NCBI RefSeq assembly: GCF_001006305.1
Contig: NZ_LBHJ01000007.1
Location: 1-64,000 of the forward strand
Direction of reading: 5' to 3'
Source: Silvibacterium bohemicum
GTDB taxonomy: Bacteria > Acidobacteriota > Terriglobia > Terriglobales > Acidobacteriaceae
DNA: 64,000 nucleotides
In this document: positions 27,791-36,169 of the stretch, piece by piece
Position numbering within the stretch: position 1 is the stretch's first letter
Layout: the number at the start of each line of letters is the position of its first letter
Program-made: the position numbers and the translations under genes
Notes under the pieces: model-generated
What the model was told of the DNA's origin: nothing
What the model saw: only the letters and a program-made list of their open reading frames with translations
Database searches by the model: none

Positions 27791-29710
27791 TTACTTCTTC
27801 TCGTCGACGTCGACATACTCGGCGTCGATCACGCCTTCGTCCTTCTTCGCCTCTTCGGTGGTTCCCGAAGCCGCAGCCGCGCCGTTTTCCGGAGCGCCTG
27901 GAGCGGCGTTGGCCTTGTACATGGCCTCAGCCAGCTTGTGCGAAGCGGCGGTCAGCTTCTCCCGCGCTCCGTTCAGGTCGGTCACGCTGGGTTGTCCTTC
28001 CAGCGTCTTCTTAGCATCGGCAAGTGCCGTCTCAACATCCAGCTTTTCGGAGCCGGAGACTTTATCTCCGTTGTCCTTGAGCATCTTCTCGATGTTGTAG
28101 ACCAGGCTGTCGAGCCCGTTGCGGGCCTCGATCTCCTCGCGCTTCGTCTTATCCTCGGCCGAGTGAGCATCCGCTTCCTTGGCCATGCGATCGACCTCTT
28201 CCTTGCTTAGACCCGAAGATGACGTGATAGTTACCTTCTGATCCTTGCCCGTGGCGTTGTCCTTCGCCGTTACGTTGAGGATGCCGTTGGCATCGATGTC
28301 GAAGGTGACCTCGATCTGCGGAACGCCGCGCGGAGCAGTAGGAATTCCGCTCAGCTTGAACTTGGCCAGCGTGCGATTTTGACCCGCCATCGGGCGCTCG
28401 CCCTGCAAAACGTGAACTTCAACTTCAGTCTGGCTATCGGCCGCCGTCGAGAAGGTCTCAGTCTTCTTGGTCGGAATCGTGGTGTTGCGCGGAATCATCG
28501 GTGTCGCCACTCCGCCCAGTGTCTCGATGGCCAGAGTCAGCGGCGTCACGTCGAGCAGGAGTAAGTCTTTAACCTCGCCTGCCAGTACGCCCGCCTGCAC
28601 CGCAGCGCCGATCGCCACTACTTCGTCAGGATTCACGCCCTTGTGGGGCTCCTTGCCGAAGAGCTCCTTGACGATCTGCTGAATGCGCGGCATGCGCGTC
28701 TGTCCGCCCACCAGAACCACTTCGTCGATCTTGCTGGCGTCGACACCGGCATCGGAAAGAGCCCTCTTCGACGGCTCAATCGAACGCTGCAGGATGTCTT
28801 CGACCAGCTGTTCGAGCTTGGCGCGGGTCAGCTTCTTAACCAGGTGCTTAGGTCCGCTTGCATCCGCGGTGACGAAGGGCAGATTGATTTCTGTCTCCAT
28901 CGCCGTCGAAAGCTCGATCTTGGCGCGCTCCGCTGCGTCCTTAAGACGCTGCAGCGCCATCTCGTTGCCCTTCGAGCCCAGGTCCAGACCTTCGTCCTTC
29001 TTGAACTCGTCGATGAGCCAATCCACGATGCGCTGGTCGATGTTGTCGCCGCCCAGGTGCGTATCGCCGTTGGTCGACTTCACTTCGATGACGCCTTCAC
29101 CGACTTCAAGAATGGAGATATCGAAAGTGCCGCCGCCGAAGTCATACACGGCGATGGTCTCTTCCTTCTTCTTGTCCAGTCCGTAGGCCAGTGCTGCCGC
29201 GGTCGGTTCGTTCACAATGCGCTTCACGTCAAGACCGGCAATGCGGCCGGCATCCTTGGTCGCCTGGCGCTGCGCGTCGTTAAAGTAAGCCGGAACGGTG
29301 ATGACGGCTTCGGTCACCGTGGTGCCGAGATAGTCTTCCGCCGCCTTGCGCAGCTTCTGCAGAATCATGGCCGAAACCTCGGGCGGGGTGTAGTCCTTGC
29401 CCTGCGCCTCGACAACGATGTGGTCGCCCTGCTGCTTCACCTTGTAGGGGACCATCTTCATCTCGTCGTTCACTTCATCCACGCGGCGTCCCATGAAACG
29501 CTTGATGGAATAGATCGTGTTCTGCGGATTGGTAATGGCCTGGCGCTTCGCCACCTGCCCCACCAAACGCTCGCCGCTCTTCGTGAATCCAACCACGGAG
29601 GGGGTGGTGCGGCCGCCCTCTTCATTGGCGATGACCTTCGGCTCGCCGCCTTCCATTACAGCGACGACCGAATTGGTCGTGCCCAAGTCAATACCGATAA
29701 TCTTTGCCAT
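27791..29710 (-). CDS. dnaK: chaperone DnaK (Hsp70)
   Basis: The 639-residue protein starts at ATG 29710 ([14 protein letters not shown]) after AGGAG; the longer open frame is leader. The ATPase domain has the phosphate loops ([22 protein letters not shown]) and [10 protein letters not shown]; the substrate-binding domain follows and the tail ends in an acidic segment before VDEKK, with an EYVDVDE-type motif. Central foldase in the cytosol with DnaJ. First gene of the minus-strand heat-shock unit, probably under HspR. Confidence 0.97.
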   Translation of the reverse strand: MAKIIGIDLGTTNSVVAVMEGGEPKVIANEEGGRTTPSVVGFTKSGERLVGQVAKRQAITNPQNTIYSIKRFMGRRVDEVNDEMKMVPYKVKQQGDHIVVEAQGKDYTPPEVSAMILQKLRKAAEDYLGTTVTEAVITVPAYFNDAQRQATKDAGRIAGLDVKRIVNEPTAAALAYGLDKKKEETIAVYDFGGGTFDISILEVGEGVIEVKSTNGDTHLGGDNIDQRIVDWLIDEFKKDEGLDLGSKGNEMALQRLKDAAERAKIELSTAMETEINLPFVTADASGPKHLVKKLTRAKLEQLVEDILQRSIEPSKRALSDAGVDASKIDEVVLVGGQTRMPRIQQIVKELFGKEPHKGVNPDEVVAIGAAVQAGVLAGEVKDLLLLDVTPLTLAIETLGGVATPMIPRNTTIPTKKTETFSTAADSQTEVEVHVLQGERPMAGQNRTLAKFKLSGIPTAPRGVPQIEVTFDIDANGILNVTAKDNATGKDQKVTITSSSGLSKEEVDRMAKEADAHSAEDKTKREEIEARNGLDSLVYNIEKMLKDNGDKVSGSEKLDVETALADAKKTLEGQPSVTDLNGAREKLTAASHKLAEAMYKANAAPGAPENGAAAASGTTEEAKKDEGVIDAEYVDVDEKK

Positions 29711-29761
29711 TTGTAGGTGCTCCTGAAATCTGACTACTCCGCTACAAGCATCAGCTTCGCA

Positions 29762-29782
29762 CTTGAGTGAGTTGTTGTCAAT
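29762..29782 (-). promoter_or_regulatory. HAIR-like HspR operator candidate upstream of dnaK
   Basis: HspR sites (HAIR) follow CTTGAGT-N7-ACTCAAG. Here CTTGAGT-N7-TGTCAAT keeps the left arm exactly and four of seven bases of the right arm, and the right arm contains TTGACA on the minus strand, which could be a -35 box. No good -10 is visible. It lies 50 to 70 bases before the dnaK ATG. Plausible because hspR ends the same unit. Confidence 0.4.
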
Positions 29783-30002
29783 GTATCTGATGCGAGGAGC
29801 ATAGCAAGGGATGCAAAGTTGTAAGCGTCCTGTAATCTGCGGCTTAGCTTGGCCAAGACAGGCACTCCGGGGCTTCGAAAACCCGGCGGCATCCATATTC
29901 AGCACTCCTGTATCCAACTGATTTCACAGCAATTGAACGGAATCCCGGCAGGCGGCTTTGCGCCGTCTTTCTCTCCAGCTTTTTCTAACCTGAAGCGGAA
30001 CC

Positions 30003-31577
30003 ATGGCAGACGAGAGCAACCAGCAGGCGCAAAACGCCGGGATCAATCCCTGGCTGATCGCCATTTCCGTAATGCTCGCGACCTTTATGGAGGTACTGGA
30101 CACCGCAATTGCGTCGGTGGCGCTACCCTACATCGCCGGCTCGCTCTCCGCGTCGAACGATGAAGCCACCTGGGTCCTGACCAGCTACCTGGTCGCCAAC
30201 GCCGTCATCCTGCCCGCCAGCAACTGGTTTGCTCTCAAGTTCGGACGCAAGAATTTCCTGGTCACCTGCGTCATCATCTTTACGGTTTCGTCTTTTTTCT
30301 GCGGAGCAGCGCCCTCGCTGGCCCTGATGCTGGTCGCCCGCATCGTTCAGGGCGCCGGCGGAGGAGCCCTGCAGCCGCTCTCCCAGGCCATCCTGCTGGA
30401 GAGCTTTCCGCCGCAAAAGCGGGGCATCGCCATGGCCGTCTTCGCCTTCGGGGTGGTCGTAGCCCCGGTTCTCGGACCCACACTGGGCGGCTGGCTCACC
30501 GATACCTACAGCTGGCGTTATGCCTTCTACATCAATATCCCGGTCGGAGCGCTGGCCGTCTTCATGATCAGCCGCTTCGTCAAAGATCCGCCTTATATCG
30601 CGAACGCCAAGGTTGGAAAGTTCGACAACCTGGGCTTCGGCCTGCTCGCCGTCTGGACCGGCTGCCTGCAGGTGATTCTCGACAAGGGCCAGGAAGACGA
30701 CTGGTTCGGAGCGGTCTGGATCCGCTGGGCGGCCTTCTTCCTCGTGACCTCGTTTGTCTGGTTCCTCGTCCATTCCTGGCGCAAGAAAGAACCGCTGGTC
30801 AACCTGCGCACCCTGAAGAACTGGAACTTCGCCGTCGGCTGCGCGCTCATCATGATGTTCGGTGTCTGTATTTACTCGATGATCACTGTCCTGCCGCTCT
30901 TCTATCAGGAATTGCTCGGCTATACGGCATTTACGGCAGGATTGGTGGTCGGTCCCCGCGGCATCGGATCGATTTTAGGGATGCCCGTCATCGGCTGGTT
31001 GGGCGGCAAAGTCGACGCCCGCTATCTGCTTACCTTCGGCTTCATCGTCTTTGGCATCACGTCGCTCTTCTTCGGCAACATCGACCTCAGCATCGGTCCC
31101 ACGACGCTGCTGCTGCCGATCGTCGTGACCGGATTTGCGCTGAGCTTCGTCTTCGTTCCCATTACCACCCAGGCCTACGGCACGCTTCCCAACGAGCAGA
31201 TCGGGAACGCCAGCGGCATCTTCAATCTGGTGCGAAATATCGGAGGTTCGGTGGGTATCTCGGTCGCACAGACCCTGCTCACCCGCCGCGCCGACGTGCA
31301 TCAGAACGAAATCACTAACTCGGTGCCGATCTCGGGATATTGGTTCGAGCAGCAGACGGCCAATCTGAGAAGTTATTTCAGCCATCTCACCAATGCCCCG
31401 AATACTGCAGCAGCGGCCGCGAGCCAGCTTTACGGAGAACTCGGGCAGCAGGCGCTGCTCTGGGCCTTCGTAGACGTCTTTCGCTGGATGTCGCTGCTGT
31501 GCTTCGCCTGCGTAGCGCTGGTCTGGCTCTTCAAGAAAGTAAAACCCGGCAAGAAGGCTCCAGCCGGTGCTCATTAA
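30003..31577 (+). CDS. DHA2-family MFS multidrug exporter (EmrB/QacA type)
   Basis: The 524-residue protein begins NPWLIAISVMLATFMEVLDT, with a D near the first helix and VQGAGGGALQPLSQA (motif C-like region) typical of 14-helix DHA2 drug/proton antiporters. About 14 hydrophobic segments are spread over the length. The TWVLTSYLVANAVILP segment is a signature of the EmrB subgroup. It would export hydrophobic compounds at the inner membrane. No adaptor (EmrA) gene is adjacent. Confidence 0.88.
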   Translation: MADESNQQAQNAGINPWLIAISVMLATFMEVLDTAIASVALPYIAGSLSASNDEATWVLTSYLVANAVILPASNWFALKFGRKNFLVTCVIIFTVSSFFCGAAPSLALMLVARIVQGAGGGALQPLSQAILLESFPPQKRGIAMAVFAFGVVVAPVLGPTLGGWLTDTYSWRYAFYINIPVGALAVFMISRFVKDPPYIANAKVGKFDNLGFGLLAVWTGCLQVILDKGQEDDWFGAVWIRWAAFFLVTSFVWFLVHSWRKKEPLVNLRTLKNWNFAVGCALIMMFGVCIYSMITVLPLFYQELLGYTAFTAGLVVGPRGIGSILGMPVIGWLGGKVDARYLLTFGFIVFGITSLFFGNIDLSIGPTTLLLPIVVTGFALSFVFVPITTQAYGTLPNEQIGNASGIFNLVRNIGGSVGISVAQTLLTRRADVHQNEITNSVPISGYWFEQQTANLRSYFSHLTNAPNTAAAAASQLYGELGQQALLWAFVDVFRWMSLLCFACVALVWLFKKVKPGKKAPAGAH

Positions 31578-31615
31578 GCGAACTCTCTTCGCGGGAGTCG
31601 TTCTGAAAACAGGAC

Positions 31616-32218
31616 CTAATACTTCCGCAAAACCCCAACCACGCGCCCTTGAATCGCAACCTGTGCCGCCGGAACGTAGATCGGGTCCATCTCGGAGTTG
31701 GAAGGCTGCAGACGGATCGTGGAACCCTCCACGTAGTAGCGCTTCAGGGTGGTTTCAATGCCACCTACCAGAGCGACAATGATCTCGCCCTCGTTCGCCG
31801 TGGCCGTGCGTTCGACGAAGACGAAATCGCCGTCGACGATATGCTCGTCGCGCATCGATTCGCCCCGCACCTGCAGCGCAAAGACCTCGCGGTTTCCGAC
31901 GACATCGCTGAGCGAGATCGAATCCTGGTTCTCGACCGCTTCGATGGGTAGGCCGGCAGCGATGCGCCCCAGCAGCGGGAAGCGCTCGCCGGGGCGGCTC
32001 TTCGCCCGCGGCGGCAGCACATCGATCGACCGGCTGCGGTTATGAGCCCGCTGCAGCAAGCCTTTGTTCTGCAGATTTGTGATGTGCTTATGGACAGTGG
32101 CCAGGGAGCGCAGGTCCAGCCCGTGCGCAATTTCTTCAAAGGACGGGGAGTACCCGTTGCGTTGGACGAAGCTGGAGATGAAGTCCAGCACTTCTTTCTG
32201 TCGTCGAGTCACGGCCAT
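31616..32218 (-). CDS. lexA: SOS repressor LexA
   Basis: The 200-residue protein, read from ATG 32218 (MAVTRRQKEVLDFISSF), has the N-terminal winged helix, the autocleavage pair Ala88-Gly89 (RIAAGLPIEA) and the catalytic Ser121 (RGESM) and Lys159 (ETTLKRYY). It represses DNA-damage genes until RecA filaments stimulate self-cleavage. It is convergent with the exporter gene and divergent from the flagellar regulator. Confidence 0.95.
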   Translation of the reverse strand: MAVTRRQKEVLDFISSFVQRNGYSPSFEEIAHGLDLRSLATVHKHITNLQNKGLLQRAHNRSRSIDVLPPRAKSRPGERFPLLGRIAAGLPIEAVENQDSISLSDVVGNREVFALQVRGESMRDEHIVDGDFVFVERTATANEGEIIVALVGGIETTLKRYYVEGSTIRLQPSNSEMDPIYVPAAQVAIQGRVVGVLRKY

Positions 32219-32230
32219 ATTTGCATTGTA

Positions 32231-32247
32231 GCGAATAAAAAGCGAAC
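32231..32247 (-). promoter_or_regulatory. candidate LexA box (direct repeat)
   Basis: On the minus strand, 12 to 30 bases before the lexA ATG, GTTC-N7-ATTC occurs as GTTCGCTTTTTATTCGC, a direct repeat of TTCGC. A GTTC-N7-GTTC repeat is the LexA site in several non-enteric groups, so this may be the autoregulatory operator. One site only, so the assignment is tentative. Confidence 0.35.
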
Positions 32248-32472
32248 CGACGAGGGAATCTGGAAGAAATTTCGGCTCTCGAACTGTTGTGAGTAACCGA
32301 ACCAGCAACAGCCATCGACCGCAATAGGCAACGCCAAATTATTTCTTCTCAGAGCCATTTTGGGATAGCGAAATGCGGCCCAGTTCATTTCGGAATGAGG
32401 CCTCATCTTTGCCCTCTTTGCTTCTTGTGTCCGAAAGCCGCACAGGAGAAGGTGAGGGCAAGGACATATGCC

Positions 32473-33141
32473 ATGCGTTTTCTGATCGCCGACGATGACC
32501 GGTCATTAGCCACATTGCTGGTACGAACCCTGAACTCCGACGGTCACTCCGTACGCCTTGCCGCGGACGGCCTAGCGGCCCTCGAGAGCTTCGTGGATCA
32601 GCTTCCGGACTTCACCATCCTCGATCTCGACCTGCCCCGGAAAGATGGGGTCGAAGTGCTGCGCGCCATGCGCACTATCACCTATGACACACCCATCCTC
32701 ATCCTCACCGCGCGCAGCGATATGGAAACTCGCATAAAGTGTCTGGATTTCGGCGCCGATGACTACCTGTTGAAGCCCTTTTCGATCGCCGAGCTGCGTG
32801 CCCGCTGTCGCGCACTGCTGCGTCGCAGGCGCGATCCGAATCTGATCCTCCGTCAGAAAGATCTCGAGGTAAACCGCGTGGAGCGGAGCGTACGCCGCGA
32901 CGGCCAGCCGGTAGTGCTCACCAACAAGGAATTCGCGCTGCTCGAATATCTGCTCCTCAACCGCGGCCAGCCTGTCTCCCGTTCCACGTTGCTTGAGCAC
33001 GTCTGGGACATGCGCATCGCCAGCACCAATGTTGTCGACGTGTACGTGAACTATCTCCGCCGCAAACTGGGCGACGGAGGAGATGTACCCCTCATTCAGA
33101 CCGTGCGCGGCGAAGGCTACGCCATCGGTTTTCGTAATTAA
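32473..33141 (+). CDS. OmpR/PhoB-type response regulator
   Basis: The 222-residue protein starts at ATG 32473; the longer frame lacks a signal. The receiver has the acidic pair (IADDDR), phospho-acceptor Asp51 (FTILDLDLP), and the switch residues in LTARSD and LLKPFS. The C-terminal winged helix ends with VDVYVNYLRRKLGDGG and TVRGEGYAIG. No histidine kinase is adjacent. It is the first gene of the flagellar strand, 64 bases before the sigma-54 activator, and may control its expression. Confidence 0.93.
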   Translation: MRFLIADDDRSLATLLVRTLNSDGHSVRLAADGLAALESFVDQLPDFTILDLDLPRKDGVEVLRAMRTITYDTPILILTARSDMETRIKCLDFGADDYLLKPFSIAELRARCRALLRRRRDPNLILRQKDLEVNRVERSVRRDGQPVVLTNKEFALLEYLLLNRGQPVSRSTLLEHVWDMRIASTNVVDVYVNYLRRKLGDGGDVPLIQTVRGEGYAIGFRN

Positions 33142-33205
33142 AGGCGCGATCGCGAAACCCGCTGCCTGAAACGGTGTCGCATTTTGATTACAGAAAGGCA
33201 AACAG

Positions 33206-34582
33206 ATGACAGCTTCCTGGGCGCAATCTTTGCCACGGCCGCTCGCACCGCCGCGCACCGCAATTCTGACCAGTGCCGATCTCTCGTTTCGCCAAAGAGT
33301 GCGCGACGCTTTGACCGGGCTGCGCTGGCAGGTTCGCGAAGCAGATGGCGGAGCCGAAACTCTGGCCTGTCTGGACGCAGCGCCGGCCGAAGCCGTGATC
33401 CTCGACTCCTGGCTGCCCGACCTTGAAATTGGCGAATTCATTGCCGAGTTCGAAAAACTGCACCCGGGTATCGATCTGGTCGCGCTAGGTGATCTCGCGG
33501 CATCTTCGCGAAGCATGCGCAGCCCTCGCCGGAATGAGGTCCTCTTCGCCCTGCGCCACGGCCAGGAAGGCGATGAAGTTCTTGGAGGTGATGAGGCTAT
33601 GAATAGCGGGTCTGTAAGCTGTGAATCACCCAGCGGAGAATCCGCGAACTGCGCTCCGGTCATGCCAATGCGGGAGATAGAAGCGCAGCCCTCGGCGCCA
33701 GTGCGCATGCTGGCCCCGCCCGTCATCATTGCTACCCGTCGCCAGATCGAGAGTGAAAATTTTAGTGGCGCAGATTTCGCCGCTGCCCCTCTGAGGTCCG
33801 GGCCCTCTTCCGCCTGCCGTCTCCCGGAGTTCATCGGCACTCATCCGGTCATGCTCGAAGTCAGCCGGCGCATCCGCCTGGTCGCAGGCCATCGGACCTC
33901 TGTGCTGGTGCAGGGGCCGACCGGCAGCGGCAAGGAACTGGTGGCTCGCGCGTTGCACCGGCTCAGTCCCCGATCCGTCCGTCCTTTCGTCGCTCTGAAT
34001 TGCGCCGCCATCCCCGAGGCCCTGCTCGAAGCGGAGCTCTTCGGCCACTCTCGCGGAGCCTTCACGGGCGCGGTGCAGGGCCGTGTGGGACGGATCGAGG
34101 CCGCTCACGGAGGAACGCTCTTTCTGGACGAGATCGGAGAGATGCCGCTCGCCTGCCAGGCCAAGCTGCTGCGCTTTGTCGAAAGCGGAGAGTTGCAGCG
34201 GGTGGGCGACAACGAGCTGGTCAAGGTGGATGTGAGGCTGATTGCCGCCACCCATCGCTCCTTGGCCCGGCTGGCCAACGAGGGCGCCTTCCGCTCCGAC
34301 CTTTATTTCCGGCTCTCCGTATTTCTTCTCCATACTCCGTCTCTATCTGCGCATATTGATGACCTGCCCCGGCTCACCGCGCACTTTCTGGAACGGATGA
34401 GCCAGCAGAGTCCCGCCAAATCCTTATCCGAAGAGGCGCAGTCGCGTCTTCTCGGCCATAGTTGGCCAGGCAATGTGAGGGAGCTCGAGCATGTTCTCGA
34501 ACGTGCATGGATCTTGGCCGAAGACCGGCCTCGGATCGGCGCGGCCGAGATCGAGTTCGGAGAGGAGTACGTCACCGAATAA
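33206..34582 (+). CDS. sigma-54 activator without DNA-binding domain (FlgR/FleQ-like)
   Basis: The 458-residue protein has a degenerate receiver (15-100; Asp67 in AVILDSWLPD kept, but no acidic pair at the start and no switch lysine), a linker, and a complete AAA+ domain: Walker A GPTGSGKE at 237-244, the sigma-54 contact GAFTGA at 284-289, Walker B TLFLDEIGE near 304, and WPGNVRELEHV. It stops about 25 residues after that motif, with no Fis-type helix-turn-helix. Flagellar activators FlgR of Helicobacter and Campylobacter also lack that domain and act from solution. It precedes flgB by 186 bases and probably drives the rod and hook genes. Confidence 0.88.
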   Translation: MTASWAQSLPRPLAPPRTAILTSADLSFRQRVRDALTGLRWQVREADGGAETLACLDAAPAEAVILDSWLPDLEIGEFIAEFEKLHPGIDLVALGDLAASSRSMRSPRRNEVLFALRHGQEGDEVLGGDEAMNSGSVSCESPSGESANCAPVMPMREIEAQPSAPVRMLAPPVIIATRRQIESENFSGADFAAAPLRSGPSSACRLPEFIGTHPVMLEVSRRIRLVAGHRTSVLVQGPTGSGKELVARALHRLSPRSVRPFVALNCAAIPEALLEAELFGHSRGAFTGAVQGRVGRIEAAHGGTLFLDEIGEMPLACQAKLLRFVESGELQRVGDNELVKVDVRLIAATHRSLARLANEGAFRSDLYFRLSVFLLHTPSLSAHIDDLPRLTAHFLERMSQQSPAKSLSEEAQSRLLGHSWPGNVRELEHVLERAWILAEDRPRIGAAEIEFGEEYVTE

Positions 34583-34630
34583 GGAGCAGAGCGGCGAATG
34601 AGGATCTTTTAATGCTGCTCCCGCCAACAT

Positions 34631-34646
34631 GGGATCGCCTCATGCA
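34631..34646 (+). promoter_or_regulatory. possible sigma-54 promoter upstream of flgB
   Basis: GGGATCGCCTCATGCA has GG (-24) and GC (-12) separated by ten bases and the TGCA end of the consensus, but the bases after GG do not fit well. Start of transcription would be near 34657, about 110 bases before flgB. Supported mainly by the sigma-54 activator gene just upstream. Confidence 0.3.
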
Positions 34647-34768
34647 ACACTCTGCGGCGGCGGCCCCGCACCAAATACCAAAGGCTGAAATCACAGAAGG
34701 TGCAAACGACAAAAGCGGTGGGAATGGCAGGGATCGAACACGATTCACGGACAACGATAGGAGAAACG

Positions 34769-35167
34769 ATGCAGATCACCACGTCATTGACCGACCAGCT
34801 GGCCAGCTATCTCGATCTCTCCAGTCTGGAGTTAAAGCTGACCGCGCAGAATATGGCCAACATCGATACTCCGGGATACCGCACCATGGGTATCGACTTC
34901 GGAGCCGAGATGGAGCGGTCGATCGCCGCAGTGATTGCTGAACGCCGTCGGGAAGAGGACTCGGCCGGAAACCTTTCTCTCACAAGCAAACGCGCCGCGG
35001 TCGAAAAGGTCGACGGCCTGCTTGAGCGCCCGGATGGCAACAACGTTTCGATGGACCGCGAGGGCATGAAGATGGCCGAGGCACAGCTCCAGTTCCGCGC
35101 CGGGGTGGAACTCTTGAAGCACGAGGTAAGTACCATCCTCGATGCCATCCACGCCGACAGCAAGTGA
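34769..35167 (+). CDS. flgB: flagellar rod protein FlgB
   Basis: The 132-residue protein is read from ATG 34769, nine bases after AGGAGAAACG. The N-terminal helix with LSSLELKLTAQNMANIDTPG is the shared flagellar rod/hook signature, and the C-terminal MAEAQLQFRAGVELL helix pairs with it. It forms the proximal rod with FlgC, FlgF and FliE. First structural gene of the cluster. Confidence 0.93.
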   Translation: MQITTSLTDQLASYLDLSSLELKLTAQNMANIDTPGYRTMGIDFGAEMERSIAAVIAERRREEDSAGNLSLTSKRAAVEKVDGLLERPDGNNVSMDREGMKMAEAQLQFRAGVELLKHEVSTILDAIHADSK

Positions 35168-35209
35168 GCCAGATACAGAAGACTTTTCCCGTCACCATGG
35201 CTAACCGCT

Positions 35210-35232
35210 AACCGGCTTTTAGCCAGCCGGTT
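35210..35232 (+). other. hairpin between flgB and flgC
   Basis: AACCGGC and GCCGGTT form a perfect 7-bp stem around a nine-base loop, 25 bases before flgC. No T run follows, so it is more likely to affect mRNA stability or translation than to terminate. Confidence 0.45.
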
Positions 35233-35258
35233 CATCGCAAGACACGAGGAGGAAAATC

Positions 35259-35699
35259 ATGAATCTGTTCGGAGTGATGGAGGTAAGCGGCACCGCTCTC
35301 GCCGCCGAGCGGCTGCGGGCCGAAGTCGTGGCGTCGAACATGGCCAACGCCGAAACCACGCGCACCCCCGAGGGTGGTCCTTATCAGCGCCAGCATGTGG
35401 TCTTTCAATCGCAGGCTCCCCAGCTCAAAAGCTTTGCCGACTCCTTTCCTTCGCAAGCCAACGGCGATATTGGCGGAGTCGAAATATCGGCGGTAGTCGC
35501 GGACAAGGCTGCTGGTTTGAGCCGCTACGATCCCCAGCATCCGGACGCTGACGAAAACGGCTACGTCTCTTATCCCGACATCAATCCGCTCACCGAGATG
35601 GTCGATCTGCTCAGCGCCTCCCGCGCCTACGGCCTCAACAGCTCCGCCGTGCAGGCGACGAAAGGCATGATCAGCGCCTCGCTGGACATTCTGAAGTAG
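35259..35699 (+). CDS. flgC: flagellar rod protein FlgC
   Basis: The 146-residue protein starts MNLFGVMEVSGTALAAERLR, followed by VVASNMANAETTRTPEGGPY, the FlgC variant of the rod N-terminus. The central YVSYPDINPLTEMVDL and the C-terminal YGLNSSAVQATKGMISASLD helix complete the fold. GAGGAGG lies just upstream of the ATG. Part of the proximal rod. Confidence 0.95.
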   Translation: MNLFGVMEVSGTALAAERLRAEVVASNMANAETTRTPEGGPYQRQHVVFQSQAPQLKSFADSFPSQANGDIGGVEISAVVADKAAGLSRYDPQHPDADENGYVSYPDINPLTEMVDLLSASRAYGLNSSAVQATKGMISASLDILK

Positions 35700-35722
35700 G
35701 ACGCCTTCCCGAGAGGCGTTCT

Positions 35723-35772
35723 GAAGAAGCTTCTTGATCTTTTATTTGAAGAAGCTTCTTGATCTTTTATTT
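35723..35772 (+). repeat. tandem 25-bp palindromic repeat before fliE
   Basis: The unit GAAGAAGCTTCTTGATCTTT plus TATTT occurs twice in perfect tandem (35723-35747, 35748-35772). Each copy contains the 12-base palindrome AAGAAGCTTCTT. The second copy ends at the fliE ribosome binding site (AAGGAGGA). Could be a protein-binding site or RNA element. Confidence 0.85.
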
Positions 35773-35787
35773 AAGGAGGAATTCGAC

Positions 35788-36108
35788 ATGCAAGCCGATC
35801 CGTTATCGAGTGCTATGGCCACGCTGAGCGCAGGTCTTGAGTCTCCACTCTCGGCCTCGCCGTCGCTGGGCTCGGGAGCGGCCGGTGCCCCGCCCTTCTC
35901 CGATTTACTCCAGAGTGCGATCGCCAATGTCAATCAGCTCGATAGTCAGGCCACCACTGCCGTGCAGGGATTGATGAGCGGAGCCGGAGTCGACGTCCAT
36001 CAGGCCATGATCGCCACCCAAAAGTCGCAGATGGCCTTCGAGATGGCGTTGGCCGTACGCAACCGGGCAGTCACGGCGTATCAGCAGGTGATGCAGATGC
36101 AGTTTTAA
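35788..36108 (+). CDS. fliE: flagellar hook-basal body protein FliE
   Basis: The 106-residue protein is read from ATG 35788 after AAGGAGGA. The second half (FSDLLQSAIANVNQLDSQAT, DVHQAMIATQKSQMAFEMAL, VRNRAVTAYQQVMQMQF) is the FliE core. It links the MS ring to the proximal rod. The first 40 residues are proline and serine rich and not conserved. Confidence 0.94.
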   Translation: MQADPLSSAMATLSAGLESPLSASPSLGSGAAGAPPFSDLLQSAIANVNQLDSQATTAVQGLMSGAGVDVHQAMIATQKSQMAFEMALAVRNRAVTAYQQVMQMQF

Positions 36109-36111
36109 AGT

Positions 36112-36141
36112 CTTTTCTCAGTCCTTGAGCTCTGGGAAAAG
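36112..36141 (+). other. hairpin between fliE and fliF
   Basis: CTTTTCTCAG and CTGGGAAAAG form a 10-bp stem with one G-U pair and a ten-base loop, directly after the fliE stop. No T run follows. Possibly a processing or stability element in a long operon. Confidence 0.45.
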
Positions 36142-36169
36142 TTAATCAGCAGAATCAGGAAGACAACAA

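Noticed and set aside
28643-29716. 357-codon open frame on the plus strand
   Set aside because: Antisense to dnaK; composition is a mirror of dnaK codons.
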